A DNA stretch of 64,000 nt from Pelecanus crispus (lineage: Eukaryota > Chordata > Aves > Pelecaniformes > Pelecanidae): contig NC_134656.1 in NCBI RefSeq assembly GCF_030463565.1, forward strand, positions 7,798,501 through 7,862,500. Reading direction: 5' to 3'. The position numbers and the translations under genes are program-made. The notes below the pieces were generated by a model. The model made no database searches, was not told the DNA's origin, and was given only the letters and a program-made list of their open reading frames with translations. Positions 40,469 through 53,300 of the stretch are shown piece after piece. Each line of letters begins with the position of its first letter. Position 1 is the stretch's first letter.

Positions 40469-43090
40469 CTGAAAAAGAAAAAAAAATCGACTAGTTATGT
40501 AAAACAAACTGAGTCATGTTTGTCAGCAACATATAAACAATACAGAAGTACCTCTTTGCCAACTTTTTGCCAAGTCAGGCTGTAAGACTTATTAAGGGGC
40601 CAAACAAAGGTTAGCATGACTTTGTGTACTGGCAGCCCAGTTATCAAATCATAAATCAAACATGAACTTTAGAAAGTAAAAGGTTCAAAGGATGAACAGA
40701 GCATCCCATTACAATGCTCATCATGCTACAGCAGCCACTACAGTAAAGGAGCTCCCTCTTCCCCAGACAAACCTTTGCCTCCTCCAGCATTTCTTGTGTC
40801 TCTTCTTGGGAATGACTGATGAAGACATCTCCAATTTGGTAGGGTATCAGAAGTGAATCACCATCATCAAGCATCATGATGTCATCACAAGCATCTTCCA
40901 AATTCTGAAGTTGTTTCTATTTATCAAGACATAAGAAAGGTGGTCACTTTGTACTAGGTAAATTATTTCAACAGATATGTTGTCATGCTATCAGTTGAAT
41001 AATGAACTCAGTGAGCCCGTATTTTGGGCAAACATCCTACCTGCCAGCATATCAACATGTTTAACAGAACAGTTCCAGAGGTGTAATTTAGCATAAGTAT
41101 TAAATTCAGTGGAGCTGTACCAGTAGAAATTTCTAGTCAATACTCATTACCTATCATTAATAGGATAATTAACTGTCTAGACAAGGGAAATACAGCACAT
41201 TCAAGTTTCACTAATATCTGATATGCTCTTACACAGGAATTTTTAAATTTAGCTAGAGAACAGAAAAAAATAATAAGATGGCAAATGTTAATTACTTCAT
41301 TGCAAAAGCAGGATTGCTGAAGAGTCCCAGCACCTTAAGCCATCAATGGAACATCAACATAAAAAGGCAACATTTTTACAATATACATATCAGGCAAAGT
41401 AATTACAGAAAACATTTTGTGACAGTACTAGCATTTTTTAAAAACTTGGTAAAACTTCTTTGGAAATGCTATGACTGATGTTGAAGGAAAGTGAATTAAT
41501 ACTAAAAGACAGAATTAGAATGATGTGTCCTCTTCAGCCTAGCAAAAGAAAACCTCTGTGCTCATAATTACAATCTCTGTCAACACATCAAAAGAAGAAC
41601 GTAACGAACACCTGCCTTACTGGTTCAAGAAAAAAATAAGTATGAACAATCCCAGGCAGGAAATTTTAAGAACACTACCAACAGCCATTATACATAGACA
41701 CTGCTTCATATATGACAACTAAAGAGTTCTAAGAACTGCATGCAGTGGCCTTTATTTCTCATGACTTCTTTTTCCACTTTAATGTTCTCTGGCTATTTTC
41801 AAAGTATCAGAAATCCCATATTAGAACCAAAGCATTACTTACAGTAATCCACAGCCCCTATTTTCCGTGTTACAACTGAAAATTAATTCAGAGCAATGAA
41901 GAAGAAGTGATATTTGAAGCAAATATACCTTTTTCACTTCTATTTCTTCTTTCAGCTCTGTGATCCTGCTAGTATTTCTTGCAAATTTGTTAATTTTCTG
42001 TTGATCTTCGAAAGTAACATTGACATCTTCTGCAGCCTGCAAGAAGGAGAGGTGAAAATTAAGTCCTCACTTCTTACATGAACGTTAGTCTCACTACAAG
42101 ATTACTCCTACAAAGCTTCTGAAAAACAGTCTTACAGCCACTACATTCTGCTTATACACTTGATTCCTTAAAATGCGTCCTCAAGGACATCAGCAATACC
42201 CACATTCAGCTGGGCAGAGGCTGGGAGGTGTTACTACATCCAATTAAAACACCAGCTATCCATGGCATCCTAATGCCAAAGGTTGTTTCCTTGACAGCAC
42301 TGACAGTTGAACCGGACCCCTCTGCTCCAAGATCACTGCAGAGTACAGCACAGCCTGTCGATGTAATTTGTCAGCGACATCATTTTATCCTAACCGGTTA
42401 GCTGTGATGCGCTACGGTGCTACAGAAGATTTTAAGCCCGCTGAACGGCGCCTCAGGGGCAGGCTCTCCCTGCCTGACCCGCGGAGGTGGCGGCAGGGGC
42501 TGCGGCAGCCGGCCCGCTGCTGGGCACGGCTTGGGTCTCCTCCATTTACAGGCAGTTCCCCAGAGCTCTTCCCAGTTCACAGCAAACTGCACCAGCACAG
42601 GCTCCGTAACGTCAGTGTAACCAAATCCGCACGTTTGATGGCACGATAAGCGATCTCGACAGAGCCGCGGTAACAACGCCAGGACCTTCATCCACCGACA
42701 AGCGAGCGGCGTGTTTTCGGCAAGGCCTAACCCGGGGCCTGACCCCGCAGCGGCCTGGGGACAGGGACCGGCCCGCTCCGGCCCCGCACAGGGCTGCCGC
42801 CCGGAGGGCTGCGGGAACGGGGAGCAGGCGCTCAGGCAGGCGCCTCTGGGGAGCCGCAGCGAGGGCTGGAGGCGGCGGGAGGCAGCGCTGAGGCGACATG
42901 GCCGCGCCGCCCCCGCACCGAGATCACGGCCCCCCACGGCCAGAGGGCTCGGCCCGCCCGCCCCGGTTAGGAGCGGAGGAGCTGCGCCCTCGTCGGGGGG
43001 AGCCCGCGGCGGAGGGAGAGGCCGGGAAGGGGAAAAACCCCCTCCGTGCCCGCCTCCCACACTCACCGCTTTCTTCATGGTGGCGGCCAT
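40337..43090 (-). CDS. PFDN4: Prefoldin subunit 4 (whole gene, four coding exons)
   Basis: PFDN4 is a beta-type subunit of the hexameric prefoldin chaperone, which captures nascent actin and tubulin and passes them to the CCT/TRiC chaperonin in the cytosol. Coding exons run 43090-43067, 42036-41929, 40916-40773 and 40468-40337. All junctions are GT-AG and phase 0, giving 135 aa (human is 134). The protein starts MAATMKKAAAEDVNVTFEDQ. Residues about 17-60 form the N-terminal coiled-coil helix. LIPYQIGDVFISHSQEET (about 66-83) is the conserved beta-hairpin region. Residues about 88-123 form the C-terminal helix, and the tail is acidic (NLEAEDS). The start is the first ATG in a strong context (CAACATGG) within a CpG island, and it agrees with the human N-terminus. 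No breaks were seen. The gene is divergent from CYP24A1, 12.9 kb away, as in other vertebrates. Confidence 0.97.
40773..40916 (-). CDS. PFDN4: PFDN4 coding exon 3
   Basis: 144 bp, 48 codons (KQLQNLEDACDD...MLEEAK), between the acceptor AAATAG and the donor GTTTGT. Contains the beta-hairpin core IPYQIGDVFISHSQEETQ. It reads MMLDDGD in the acidic loop where human PFDN4 has a form one residue shorter; this accounts for the extra residue. Confidence 0.96.
41929..42036 (-). CDS. PFDN4: PFDN4 coding exon 2
   Basis: 108 bp, 36 codons (AAEDVNVTFE...EIEVKK), between the acceptor CTTGCAG and the donor GTATAT. Encodes the start of the N-terminal coiled coil. Confidence 0.96.
43067..43090 (-). CDS. PFDN4: PFDN4 coding exon 1
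   Basis: Encodes only the first eight residues, MAATMKKA, ending at GCG followed by the donor GTGAGT. The exon is inside the CpG island; its 5' untranslated part was not delimited. Confidence 0.93.
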
Positions 43091-43479
43091 GTTGGTAGGA
43101 CTGAACTATTCGCCCTCCCCACAGAGGAGGGGCTGGGAGCATGGGAAAACGAGGCAAGACGAGCAAAAGCGCCCGCCGGCGGCGACCCTGCGCGGCTCGG
43201 AGCTTTTCCCTCTCGCCGGCGCCCTTAGACCGGCGGGCTGCCAGAGGCTCCACGGGGCAGACGGTAAACCTCAACCCACCCCCACGGCACTTGGTACGTC
43301 CTGTTTAAAGGGGAAGTGACCTGACCCCGCCCCTCCGCCGGCCGAAGAGGGCTGTGGCTGCGGCCTGTCAGCTCTGCCGCCAGGTGGCGCCATGAGAGGG
43401 GGTCGGGGCCTCGCCTCCGGCCTCGGCTCCGGCTCCGCCTCCGCCTCCCGGTGCCGCCGCCACCAGCCCCCGGCTGCCC

Positions 43480-43519
43480 GGTGCGGTGCGGTGCGGCGCG
43501 GCGCGGTGCGGCGCGGCGG
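43480..43519. repeat. GCGGT/GCGGC pentamer microsatellite
   Basis: About eight tandem pentamers alternating GGTGC and GGCGC type in the outer part of the PFDN4 CpG island. Probably length-variable. Confidence 0.85.
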
Positions 43520-43893
43520 CCGGGGCACACGGCGGCTCCTGAGGGAGGACGGCCCCGGATCGGGGGGCGGGCGGGCCGTGCCCAGCCTGAGGCCGGGGGC
43601 AGGGATTCCTCCGAGCTGTCCCCGGCCCTCGCCAGTCAAACCCGCCGCCTTTCTGGAAAGGGAGGTGGAAGAGGCCTTCAAGTTCAAATCGTTGTGGGGG
43701 GACTTTTTAAGCAAAAATAAATATTTTTCTGAAAAGGCTGGTTGTCAGCTTCTAAACAGAAACAGGAACAGCAGGCATTTATGCTGCATAATTGCCTCCA
43801 CATGCTTAAGTTTATTTAGCTTCACACAGCTACAAAACAAGAGGGAGGGGGGAAAAACCCTAAGCCACGCCATCATAACATTTCACAGCTGCC

Positions 43894-44305
43894 GGGGAGA
43901 GGCCTGGCATTGTGCGGGGGGAGGCCTGGCATTGTGCGGGGAAAGGCCTGGCATTGTGCGGGAGAGGCCCGGCATTGTGCGGGAGAGACCTGGCATTGTG
44001 CGGGGAGAGGCCTGGCATTGTGCGGGAGAGGCCCGGCATTGTGCGGGGGGAGGCCCGGCATTGTGCGGGAGAGGCCCGGCATTGTGCGGGGACAGGCCCG
44101 GCATTGTGCGGGGAAAGGCCTGGCATTGTGCGGGAGAGGCCCGGCATTGTGCGGGAGAGGCCCGGCATTGTGCGGGAGAGGCCCGGCATTGTGGGGGGGA
44201 AAGGCCCGGCATTGTGCGGGGGAGAGGCCCGGCATTGTGCGGGGACAGGCCCGGAATTGTGCGGGAGAGGCCCGGCATTGTGCGGGAGAGGCCCGGCATT
44301 GTGCG
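43894..44305. repeat. 21-bp GC-rich minisatellite, 19 copies
   Basis: Nineteen tandem copies of about 21 bp with the consensus AGAGGCCCGGCATTGTGCGG plus one G. The core CATTGTG is present in all but one copy (AATTGTG). Variation is confined mostly to G-run length and to CCTGG versus CCCGG. Because 21 is a multiple of three, all six frames can stay open. This produces spurious 109- to 306-codon frames encoding repeats such as RPGIVRE, GEARHCA or MPGLSRT. It begins about 800 bp upstream of the PFDN4 start codon. Confidence 0.97.
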
Positions 44306-47300
44306 TTCCTGATGCTCAGCTGCAGCGGGTACGAGGCCCGCGATCCAAAAGCCTGGGGCCTTGCTGGATGGGCACAGGCGGATGCTAAGGAACACTCGGG
44401 CTCCAGACTGACAGGCTTTCTGAGGGCATTCGCACTGGCGGAGGCCGGCCTAGCCACTGCTGCTGGCAACAGTGGCTGAGACTCCTTGAGACTGTGATCG
44501 GCTCCTGCTTGGGTCTGCCAAGAATGAAGAATGATGAGCATCTCCGGTACCCACAAGTTTTCAAAAATTTAAATACACCTCAGGTGCAAAGATTTCCGAG
44601 CAATACGCTGTTGTGCCAGTGTCAGGTGGGGATGGCAACAAGCCTGCAGTGTAAGATTCAGAAAGAAGTTTGAAAACATCTTCAGGTGTTTTGCTGTGAT
44701 TCATCTTTCTGCTACGCCCTCCTGTGAGCTGCGGCTGGAAGTCATTAGAGTTAGACCCAAAGGAAGTACCTGGGTGCAGAGAGTCCGGGGCCCTGGACAG
44801 TGTGCTTTTAAAGCTTTGGAAAGGAATTTGGAAAGCTGGGTTAGAGTCTACAGTGAGCAGTGTCTGGGGAGAGTTTGGATCTCCAGAAAGAAAACCAGAC
44901 AGCGCTGTGACCAAGGAGCTCTCTAGGGTCAGCACATTCAGTCCCAGGCAGCCAAAACTGCTGAACCTTTTCTCAGAGCTGCTGAGAATCGCCTCCACTA
45001 GTTTGGAGTCCAAAGATCAAAACCATTTCCTGAAGGCAAAAACGTTTCTTTCTCAAGCTGTGCTTTGAAAAGCCTAATACCCTGATTGCACGCAACGGTC
45101 TTGTTCTTCAAACACTTATTCGTGGTACGGGAGGCTGATGTACCCTTCCCTGCTGTTTGATGGCATTTAAATTCACATCTCCCACCCTCCTCCTAACGCC
45201 CGAACATAAATAACTCTGTATGTTATCCAGTGACTGTTTTAATGAAAAAATATAGGAACAATCAGTGGAACAGAATGCTAGTGTTTGCTTTTGTTAGAAC
45301 CCCTTGTTGCTGAGGCAGAATCCAGTCCTGCAGCTGCAGGAGAATCCTTGCTCCACAACAGCTCATAAAAGTCATTCCAAGGGGGATCCATGGAGAACAA
45401 TAGAAGACAACACCCAACAGAAGAATGGGTACATATTTTAAAAGTTTCCTATTAATTTCCTGCAATTAGGCCTTATTAGGAAGAGCTGAAATATGGCATG
45501 CTCCATTCAAGTCTTGGCACATATACTAACACCATTCTCTCTCAGCCTTGACTTTGTCCATCATAGATGGAAACAGTATAGCAGCCTTACTGCCTGCGAG
45601 AATGAAAAGTTTGGGTTCCTGGTTCATTACTTACGGAGATTGAGCTTACACCAATGATGTTCAGCTTCATTTCGCAGTAGAGCTAGTTTGGGAGCCCCCT
45701 TTCAGTAAGTGCTTTTTGCTGAATAAATGTAAAAAAAGTCACGACTACTTGTGGGAAAGATTGCAGCAGGTTTCTAGCTTAAAAATTAGTTGAGGGAAAA
45801 AAATCTCAGAACTACCAAAATATTCTATAATGGATATTTACTGAATGAAAAAGCGGGTTTTTTTTCAGTTCAGAAGGACTGCTCGTTTCAAAACTTATGT
45901 TACAAACTAGTAGAAAAAATAGAATAGAAAAGAAAATGTTTTGAGTGGCACACAGGCTAACTACTACATTTTATTTTGGTGCATAATTTTGACTTGTTTC
46001 CCACTGAGGGAAACATTAATCACAAAAGTTCTCCCTGGAGAACTATGTTATTATTAACTTACGTAAAAACATAATCCTAATTCTAAGCCTGTCTTTTTCT
46101 CAGAGAAGGAGCTCATCTCTCTGGCCATTCTCCTACTCTTCCCTAAGTCAGCTATCTTCTCTCTTCTTAAAGATCCTACTGTGAAAGGATATAGTCTAAG
46201 CCATGGTTATTTCCGCGGGTGGATTGACTGAATAATACAGGTCCGAGCCAATGTAATTTCCTTCAAGGGAAAAGGAGTGGATTTCGTAAGAATTTGATGA
46301 CTTGAAGGCTTTGAAAATAAATCTTTTTCTCCCACATGCTCAGGCAAGATTTGTGGTGTGAGCATGTTGCCAAGAGTAACTTACTGTAGACCTTTCTTAT
46401 GTAAATAAAAGTGAAAACAGTGCACGAGTGCAAACATCTAGTGGTGGAGTAAGATAAACTCAGTGAACTCAGTGACCTCATTTCTCTTTCAGTTGCATAA
46501 AAGGACTTGCTCTTTCTTGTACTGGTCCTCATTGTTGTTGCAAGTGTGGTTAACTTCACCTTGCATTTCAGTGGGATCCCTTCCATAGTGTGTACAACCC
46601 CCCCCGCCCTTCATCTTACGTCTCATTTGTGGTTCTTTTTCACATTTTTATTTCATGTTACTTGCTGTAGCCTTTTGCAATACAGCTCAGTGGGAAAGAG
46701 TCTTCCCATGCTCTTTGCTGCTGAAGTGAGTTGTTTTGAATTTCCAAACTCTTCCCTGAAGTTACACAGAGCTCGTTCTCAGTCTTTGAGCATCTTGAAA
46801 CACTCACACATCAACAATGTTTGTTAATACAAGATGCATTAGAAATGGAGAAAACCTAATGGAGACAAAGTGGTTGGTTTATCTAGATTTAGCCTTTATG
46901 AAGTGGATTGCTATTAGCAAAAGCTGCACAAAGTTGTACTATTTTAATTGTGCCACTATACTAAAGGGGTACAGCTTCCATATCATGCAGGTGCAGAGCT
47001 AGCAGTAGCATGGCATTTCCAATATTAGACAATGAGACTTATTGTGGTATAAAGGCCCTTCTTCTACCACCGCTGTGGGGAGAATAGAGGTTGAAGAAAA
47101 AAAATCCCCTTCTAGGGGTGTTGTTCTTTTCCAAAAAGACATGGCAGCTCTTAATGATACAAGTCTCAAGTATTTATAGGACAAATCCCCCTTAGTTTTT
47201 CATTCTTTTGTGATCTGAAGAAAGGAGGGCAGATTTTCTCAGATTTCTAACCTCGTTCTTTCAAAGAAAGAAAATCCCTCCTGTTAGTCAAAAGCAACAT

Positions 47301-50300
47301 CACCATTTCATCATTCAAGCCCTCCTCGAGGGCTTCATGTATGTCCAACATTAGAGTTATTAAATTGCATTAGCTCCCTTCTGCAAGTCATCCCGATAAA
47401 CTTCACCCTCTGTGAAGGAAACTTCTCTTTTCCCTCGCTGTCGTGCTTTGCAGATAGTTTTGCAGTGTCAGCTGGACCCACAAAGCCAAGGGGAGTTTCT
47501 GCTGGCTGTTTGTGCCTGAGATGGAAGCTGGAGATTCCCTTTTGCTGGGAAATCCCTTTATGGTTAAGCACAGTAGAAGACCTGAGTCCACCTTTGTGGA
47601 CAGGATATTCTGTAAACATAGTGCTTTATAGTCCCATAATTCTGTCCCAGCAGAACAGTTGTTGCCTCATGCTGGTTTTATTTCAAATAAAATGTAAGAG
47701 CTATCTCTGCAACCCTACCCTTCCTCACCACTACTTGGCATCTCAATATCAGCAGGGAATATACCAGGGTCCAAAATATTAGCCATGTATTTCTGTTACT
47801 CCACAAAACATCCTGTTCCAGGAATGTTTCTAGTGGTGGAACATCTCTCAGTTTACCGGGAACTTTTTGTGGCCCGTACTGGAAATCTCTCTACAGGGCC
47901 TACAACTGCAGCGTCAGTCTTGCTCTTTTCTCACTTTTGTGGTTCACCTTCAATAAGAACTGCTCACAAACCACCTGAAATTTGGTCTTCAGTTACACCT
48001 GTACACGTAGAAATAATTTCCTTTCTAAGAGCAGCACTGTCAGTGCCAGTTTCAAAAGTTGGTAGGTATTTCTTGAAAACTACACTTAAAGAGGACTAGA
48101 GTCCTGTTCCCTCCTTAACCATCACCCTGCTGGATTCTTTCATCTTAAAGCATTACAAATTTATTTGCCACTGAATCTGGAGGCTGTTTCTAAACTCACA
48201 GCAGGTCTGTCAGTAACGTGCCCTGTCTGTAGTGTTACTCAGCATTTTTTAATCTGCACAAGTTTGTCTTTTTTCTTTTTTTTTTTTTTTCCGGTGTGGG
48301 GAGTGTTGGCAGAATCACAACAGAGTTTGGGAGAAGAGTTTTCCTCAGGGGGGTATCAGGTGTGCTCATTTGTTACTTTACCAAATAGACCAATAAATAC
48401 ATTAATAGTTTTCACAAGGGCAATAGTTGCATTCAGTAGTCATACATCTGAGGAAACTAAACTCTTCCCTAGAGAGGTCTGTGGCCAAGCATTTGAACTG
48501 AAATAAACAGCAGGATTTCAGGCAAAGGCTTTATCTGATTAACTACTGATGCAGTCTGCTCTAATCCCTCCAAAAGCAATGAATAAGAGTAACCAGGATG
48601 TGGCCCAGAGGGTATTGAGTTCAGCGAAGCATAGCCCAAGTGCCTTTTGACTGACTAATGGTAAAGGGAGAGTTTTCATATTTTCTTATGGCTCTCATGA
48701 AGACGAAAGAAGCAAAATGCACGCAGTCCACAGCAATTCACTAGTTAAAGTTCAAACTCGCCTCTTTGTGGTTTTTCAGAAGTACTGCTGGATTAATAGT
48801 ATCTTTTACGTACCCATTAGACCTTTCATCAGAAAATACCCTAAAGGTCACAGACAAGGATTGTTTCACACACACCCTCCCTGGGACAAAACACAGCAGT
48901 GCTCCATAATAGCTAGTAAAAACCACTAAAAATCTCCTATTTATTTGCCATTTCTGGGAAATTTAGAGACCAGGTATTATTACCAAACTGTAATCATGGG
49001 CAAGATGATGATAATACTACTAACTGGCACTCCTCCTCTGTGAACGCTTGCAAACGGTCATAGCCGTGGTGTCGTGTACCATTCAGAAGGCATTAGCTGC
49101 AAACGGCGTGGAGGCTACTGACAGCTGTGTGGGGCTCTGAGTTCTGTGCTGGCTCAGGGGGGAGACACCGCTTACTTAGTCACTGGCTTAACCTCCTAAA
49201 CCATCTTTCTCCTATGTTGGCAAGAGTTCAAGATGCTAACCTCATGGGAGCATCACATATTAGCTTGGTATTTCAGGGGAATTTAGAGACCAGATATTAG
49301 TATCTGTGAAACTCTAATTCTAGAAATATAACACAATCTAATACAAAAATAACATGAAAATCTATATTCACACAATTATGCTTTATGAGGTTTTACAACA
49401 ACGTGTCAGCACAGGAACAGTAAGATAAATATTTATTATTATAAGATAAATGTAAGAAAAATGTGCAAGAACAATATTGTTATTGTCTTTTCTTTGGCCA
49501 ACTGGCTAGTAGCATCTCCTAGAAATAGAGCCTTCAAGATTTTAGCAAGTAACAAGCATCTGTTTTCTTTCAAAAGACTTGGTATGAGATCAGTTTTACC
49601 TCAGCAGAAACACATCCATCAGACCGAAAGTAAAGTAATCTGTGCAAATGTTACAAGCTTAATCAACAAATCCAGTAAATTGCATGAGTTTGAGGCTGAT
49701 TCAAGTGTTTGTATAACCAGCTTTGGCAAATTCTCTCAAGAAGTCATAACAGCTATTTTTCCAGGCAATTAAGACAGTCACACAACAACTAAAAGCTTCA
49801 GATTCATAAACTTAGATCTTTATTTTAAATTTCAAGTGTTGTTTGAATTAAACGGATACTCAACATTTCCTACTTCTGAAAGCTTTCCTTGCTTTTAGCA
49901 AACAGTTTTTGGTCACTTACTTACATTGTAGAGTTATTAATACCACTAAAACTGATAATATTTTCATAATTTTTCAGCACCATAGCACAGGTGCTACTTT
50001 GCGCATTAACTGCATGTGAACAAGGCAACTGCACATGTAAAATGTCTTAGCAGAAGGTTAAAAATATAATTGCACATAAAATTTAATATACGTGATTGCT
50101 TTTAAGTACACTGTTTCTGTAAGTAGAGCTAAAATCAAGATTAACTTCCCAATGGGGAAAAATCACCAAGAATTACTGTCTCAGAACGTGGATAGCTGCA
50201 TACATCCATTTTGGCAGAGATGCAAGCTGTTAGGGGGTTTTACAGCTGGAAACATAAATACATAAATACCTATAGAATTTAGGTACCTTTTGGATTTGGG

Positions 50301-53300
50301 ATACCTGAAAATCTACATTTTGAACTGTATAGAGATCTAACACTCCATGTCTCCATTAAATACAGCAAATTTTAGCTGACTCCTTTGGCCTGAATCTTGG
50401 GCATAACTTGACCGCTCAAATGTTTCTTTAGACTTTAGGCGAAATCTTTCACAGTCCCTCCTAATACCTCCCAGGACCCTCCTGCCCTCTTTACTTTTAG
50501 GATCAGTTAATAAAGGTAGATATCTAGATACTATGTATTTACACAGGACTGTCTGCAGGTCTAACCTGAATTGGATGCAAGCTGGCCTGATTCGTAGATA
50601 CACCATCTAAAGTCACTAATACCCACCACAAAAAATAAAGAAGTTTAATGGTAATTTATGGAATCTATGTAATTATAGTCTTTTGTTGATACTGCTAAAC
50701 TAATATGTTTCCATAAAGACTAGATCTAAAGGCACAATGCTTACATGCCATGGATCATTAGGCAGCATAAAAGAGGGTAAGTCACCCTGTTCAAGTGGTG
50801 AGGAAAATAATATTCACATTATACCGTTTAGTGTCCTCTGAGATTTTCTTTGGATAACATCATGTTATGCTGATAACATCAGCAATAAATTGGCATTTAT
50901 ATTTTTACACTGTCATAAATGTACCTAATTGTTTTGCAAGTAGATAACCAAATTACATCCCTACTCATTGGGACAAATGTAGCATATAGTTAGATTGTAC
51001 ATTAAGCCTGTCAGTATTTGCAGAACAGAGAAGGATAGGGTGGGTGTCAACAGGAAAAAGATGGGTTATGGACATCTGGGAGAAACAAGGCTGAGAGAAG
51101 CAACAGGGTTTGTCCTGGACTAGCTTAGTCTGAAGGTATCCACCCACAATTATTGCTCAATCACAAAATCGTGATGCCAGTAGGTATTTCTGGGCCATCC
51201 TGAGGGATTTGGTTCACACTGAATTCCCTCAATTTCCCCCTGGAAGCATTGAAGACTAGTGAAGAGAAACCAGGACTTCTAGTATCATCTTCCATGGCAC
51301 AATATCCACTAATGAAATTCCTACCTCCTGAATGTGAACCATATGCTTTGAAAAATGAAATGTTCTGACAGATTCCTAAATGCTATTGCTCTTTAAACTA
51401 AATGTGCTTTCCACAGTACTGTGTGGAAGGTGAAGAAAGCTTCTAGACGTCCGTCAGTTCTGTCCAAAAAGAAGAATTCAGCCTGGGACAGTAACTCATT
51501 GTCGCAGCATCCTAATGCACAAATCCTTTGCTACAACTACTCCCTTCCCTGCTGAAGGAGGAGAAGGTTGCTAAAAGAGACAAGAAACTGAAAAAGCCTG
51601 GAGAGTTGTTCTAGTTATGAGAAGAAAAGGGAAGAGCCAGTCAAGTCCTGAGTTATTTCCAAGCTGACTGTCAGAACATTGTGTCATGGACCTCAGTTTC
51701 TTGGTCTATGCTCACCACTTTCTCCCTGACTCATCCCCCTGTAAGCTTAACCTCTCTAGAGAATGAAGTATGCGTGGAACATTGCTTTTTTCATGTAAAG
51801 CAGATAATACATATTTATTCACAGAAAAGATGGTTCAACTTTTTTTTTTTTTAAGTAAACATTAACTACACTTCATTTAAGTCAAGAAATCTCTTAATTT
51901 TCTTGAACCGTGTACTTACTTAATTAGAGACTCCTTCAGTAGTTGAATGTCGCAATGTTTATTGCAGAGGTAGATATCTCAAACAGGTCATGGCCAGCTA
52001 GAAGATTCCTTGGCTGGTGGGGTTTGAGCTGTTCATCTACCTTGCTGTTTTTCTAGATCCCTCTCTAAGGATTACCTTGGTCTTGGTTTGCTCAGACCTT
52101 TATTTCCACACTGCTACTGTCATCTTGTAGGAGCGTAATCATCTAGTATGCAGTGAGATTGGAAGACTTTAGTGTTAAAAAACTAGTGTTTGAGGAAAAA
52201 TATAATAAAGAGTTCTTTTGCTTTCATTTTACAGTGGGCGCCTATATAACAACTTTGAGATCTCACTTTTCAAATACATTTCAGTTTCTCTTCTGTAGAA
52301 TGGAAATTACTGTACTTTCCCATTTCCTAACCTGAGGCTTAATTCATCAGTATTTACAAAACTCTAAGATCCTCAGCTGGAAAGAGACATAGAATTAAAA
52401 GTGTATAAACAAACATCAGCAAAAACCTGGAATAACAGCTTTGTGTTTTGACACTGGAGTTTACATGTTGCATCCAGTTTGTCCTCCCCAGCATTGTGAA
52501 ATACCTTGCCTGTGACAGAGATTCTCCTGGTGTAGTCTGCCCATTCTCCTATGGCACTTTTACATTGCAGCATTTTAAAATGCAGGAGACTTCAAAAGCA
52601 TTTTAGGGCCAAAATAGCAAAAAGCTTTTTCTAACAAGGGGGAGGAGTAGAGGTCAGGAGACAGGAATTGTGTAATATGTCACAAAACAAACCTCTTGGA
52701 ATTACAGGTATTAAGAAAGAAAATCCACTACCAGTCTAAAGCTCTTTCCCACTGAGGAGTTATTTTGGTGATATTTAGTGTATTTGAAATGCACTATATG
52801 AAAAGCAGTCAGTTCACTTAGCATGAGCTCAATGCTTTTGATATGTTTTACAGTACATTGGAAGTTCAGCTGTTGTGTTTCAGTGAGCTTTCCAAGCACG
52901 CCTCAGTCTCTTAAATCCTGGTGAGGAGTTCTTAGCTTGATGGATTTCCGAGCTTTATTTAGAGAATATGTTACTATTGTTTCCCAAGAGGTAGGACTAG
53001 CAATTACTTCTACTTAGGAAGCAGCTCTAAAACTTGGACTTCAGGTACTGATTAAATACTTTAGTGATGAAAAAGATACACTGTGATACAGCCTTTCTGC
53101 ACCTCTACAACAGCCCCCATCAGATCTTCTACAGAAGCATCACACTGGCAGATCATTTTTCAAGGAACATCTGAGACTGCAGGAATCAAACCGCATTTTT
53201 TTCTGCAGCAAAAGAGAAGCATAGAAGAATATGTATCAGAAGCTATTTAGTTTCAATCTTCAGATATTTCCTGGTCTTTGACCTAAAAATACTCCTTGCC

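Larger units (their letters stand above)
42400..43700. promoter_or_regulatory. CpG island at the PFDN4 promoter
   Basis: An abrupt change from AT-rich to very GC- and CpG-rich sequence spans the first exon of PFDN4 and runs about 600 bp upstream of its start codon. There is no obvious TATA box, as expected for a housekeeping CpG promoter. Overlapping long open frames on both strands (for example 42398-43090 minus, 42711-43319 plus) arise from the lack of AT-rich stop codons and are not genes. No divergent partner gene was recognised. Confidence 0.85.

Noticed and set aside
42398-43319. 202- and 230-codon frames across the PFDN4 promoter
   Set aside because: Low-stop CpG island sequence overlapping the genuine first exon of PFDN4; no recognisable protein.
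43392-44312. 306-codon plus-strand open frame and several 109-227-codon frames on both strands
   Set aside because: They run through a CpG island and the 21-bp minisatellite. The unit length is a multiple of three, so frames stay open automatically and the products are simple repeats.
45262-48100. Protein-like minus-strand readings with many stops between 45 and 48 kb, considered as a large pseudogene
   Set aside because: Several frames looked equally protein-like on translation, none matched a family I know, and stops are as frequent as expected by chance.
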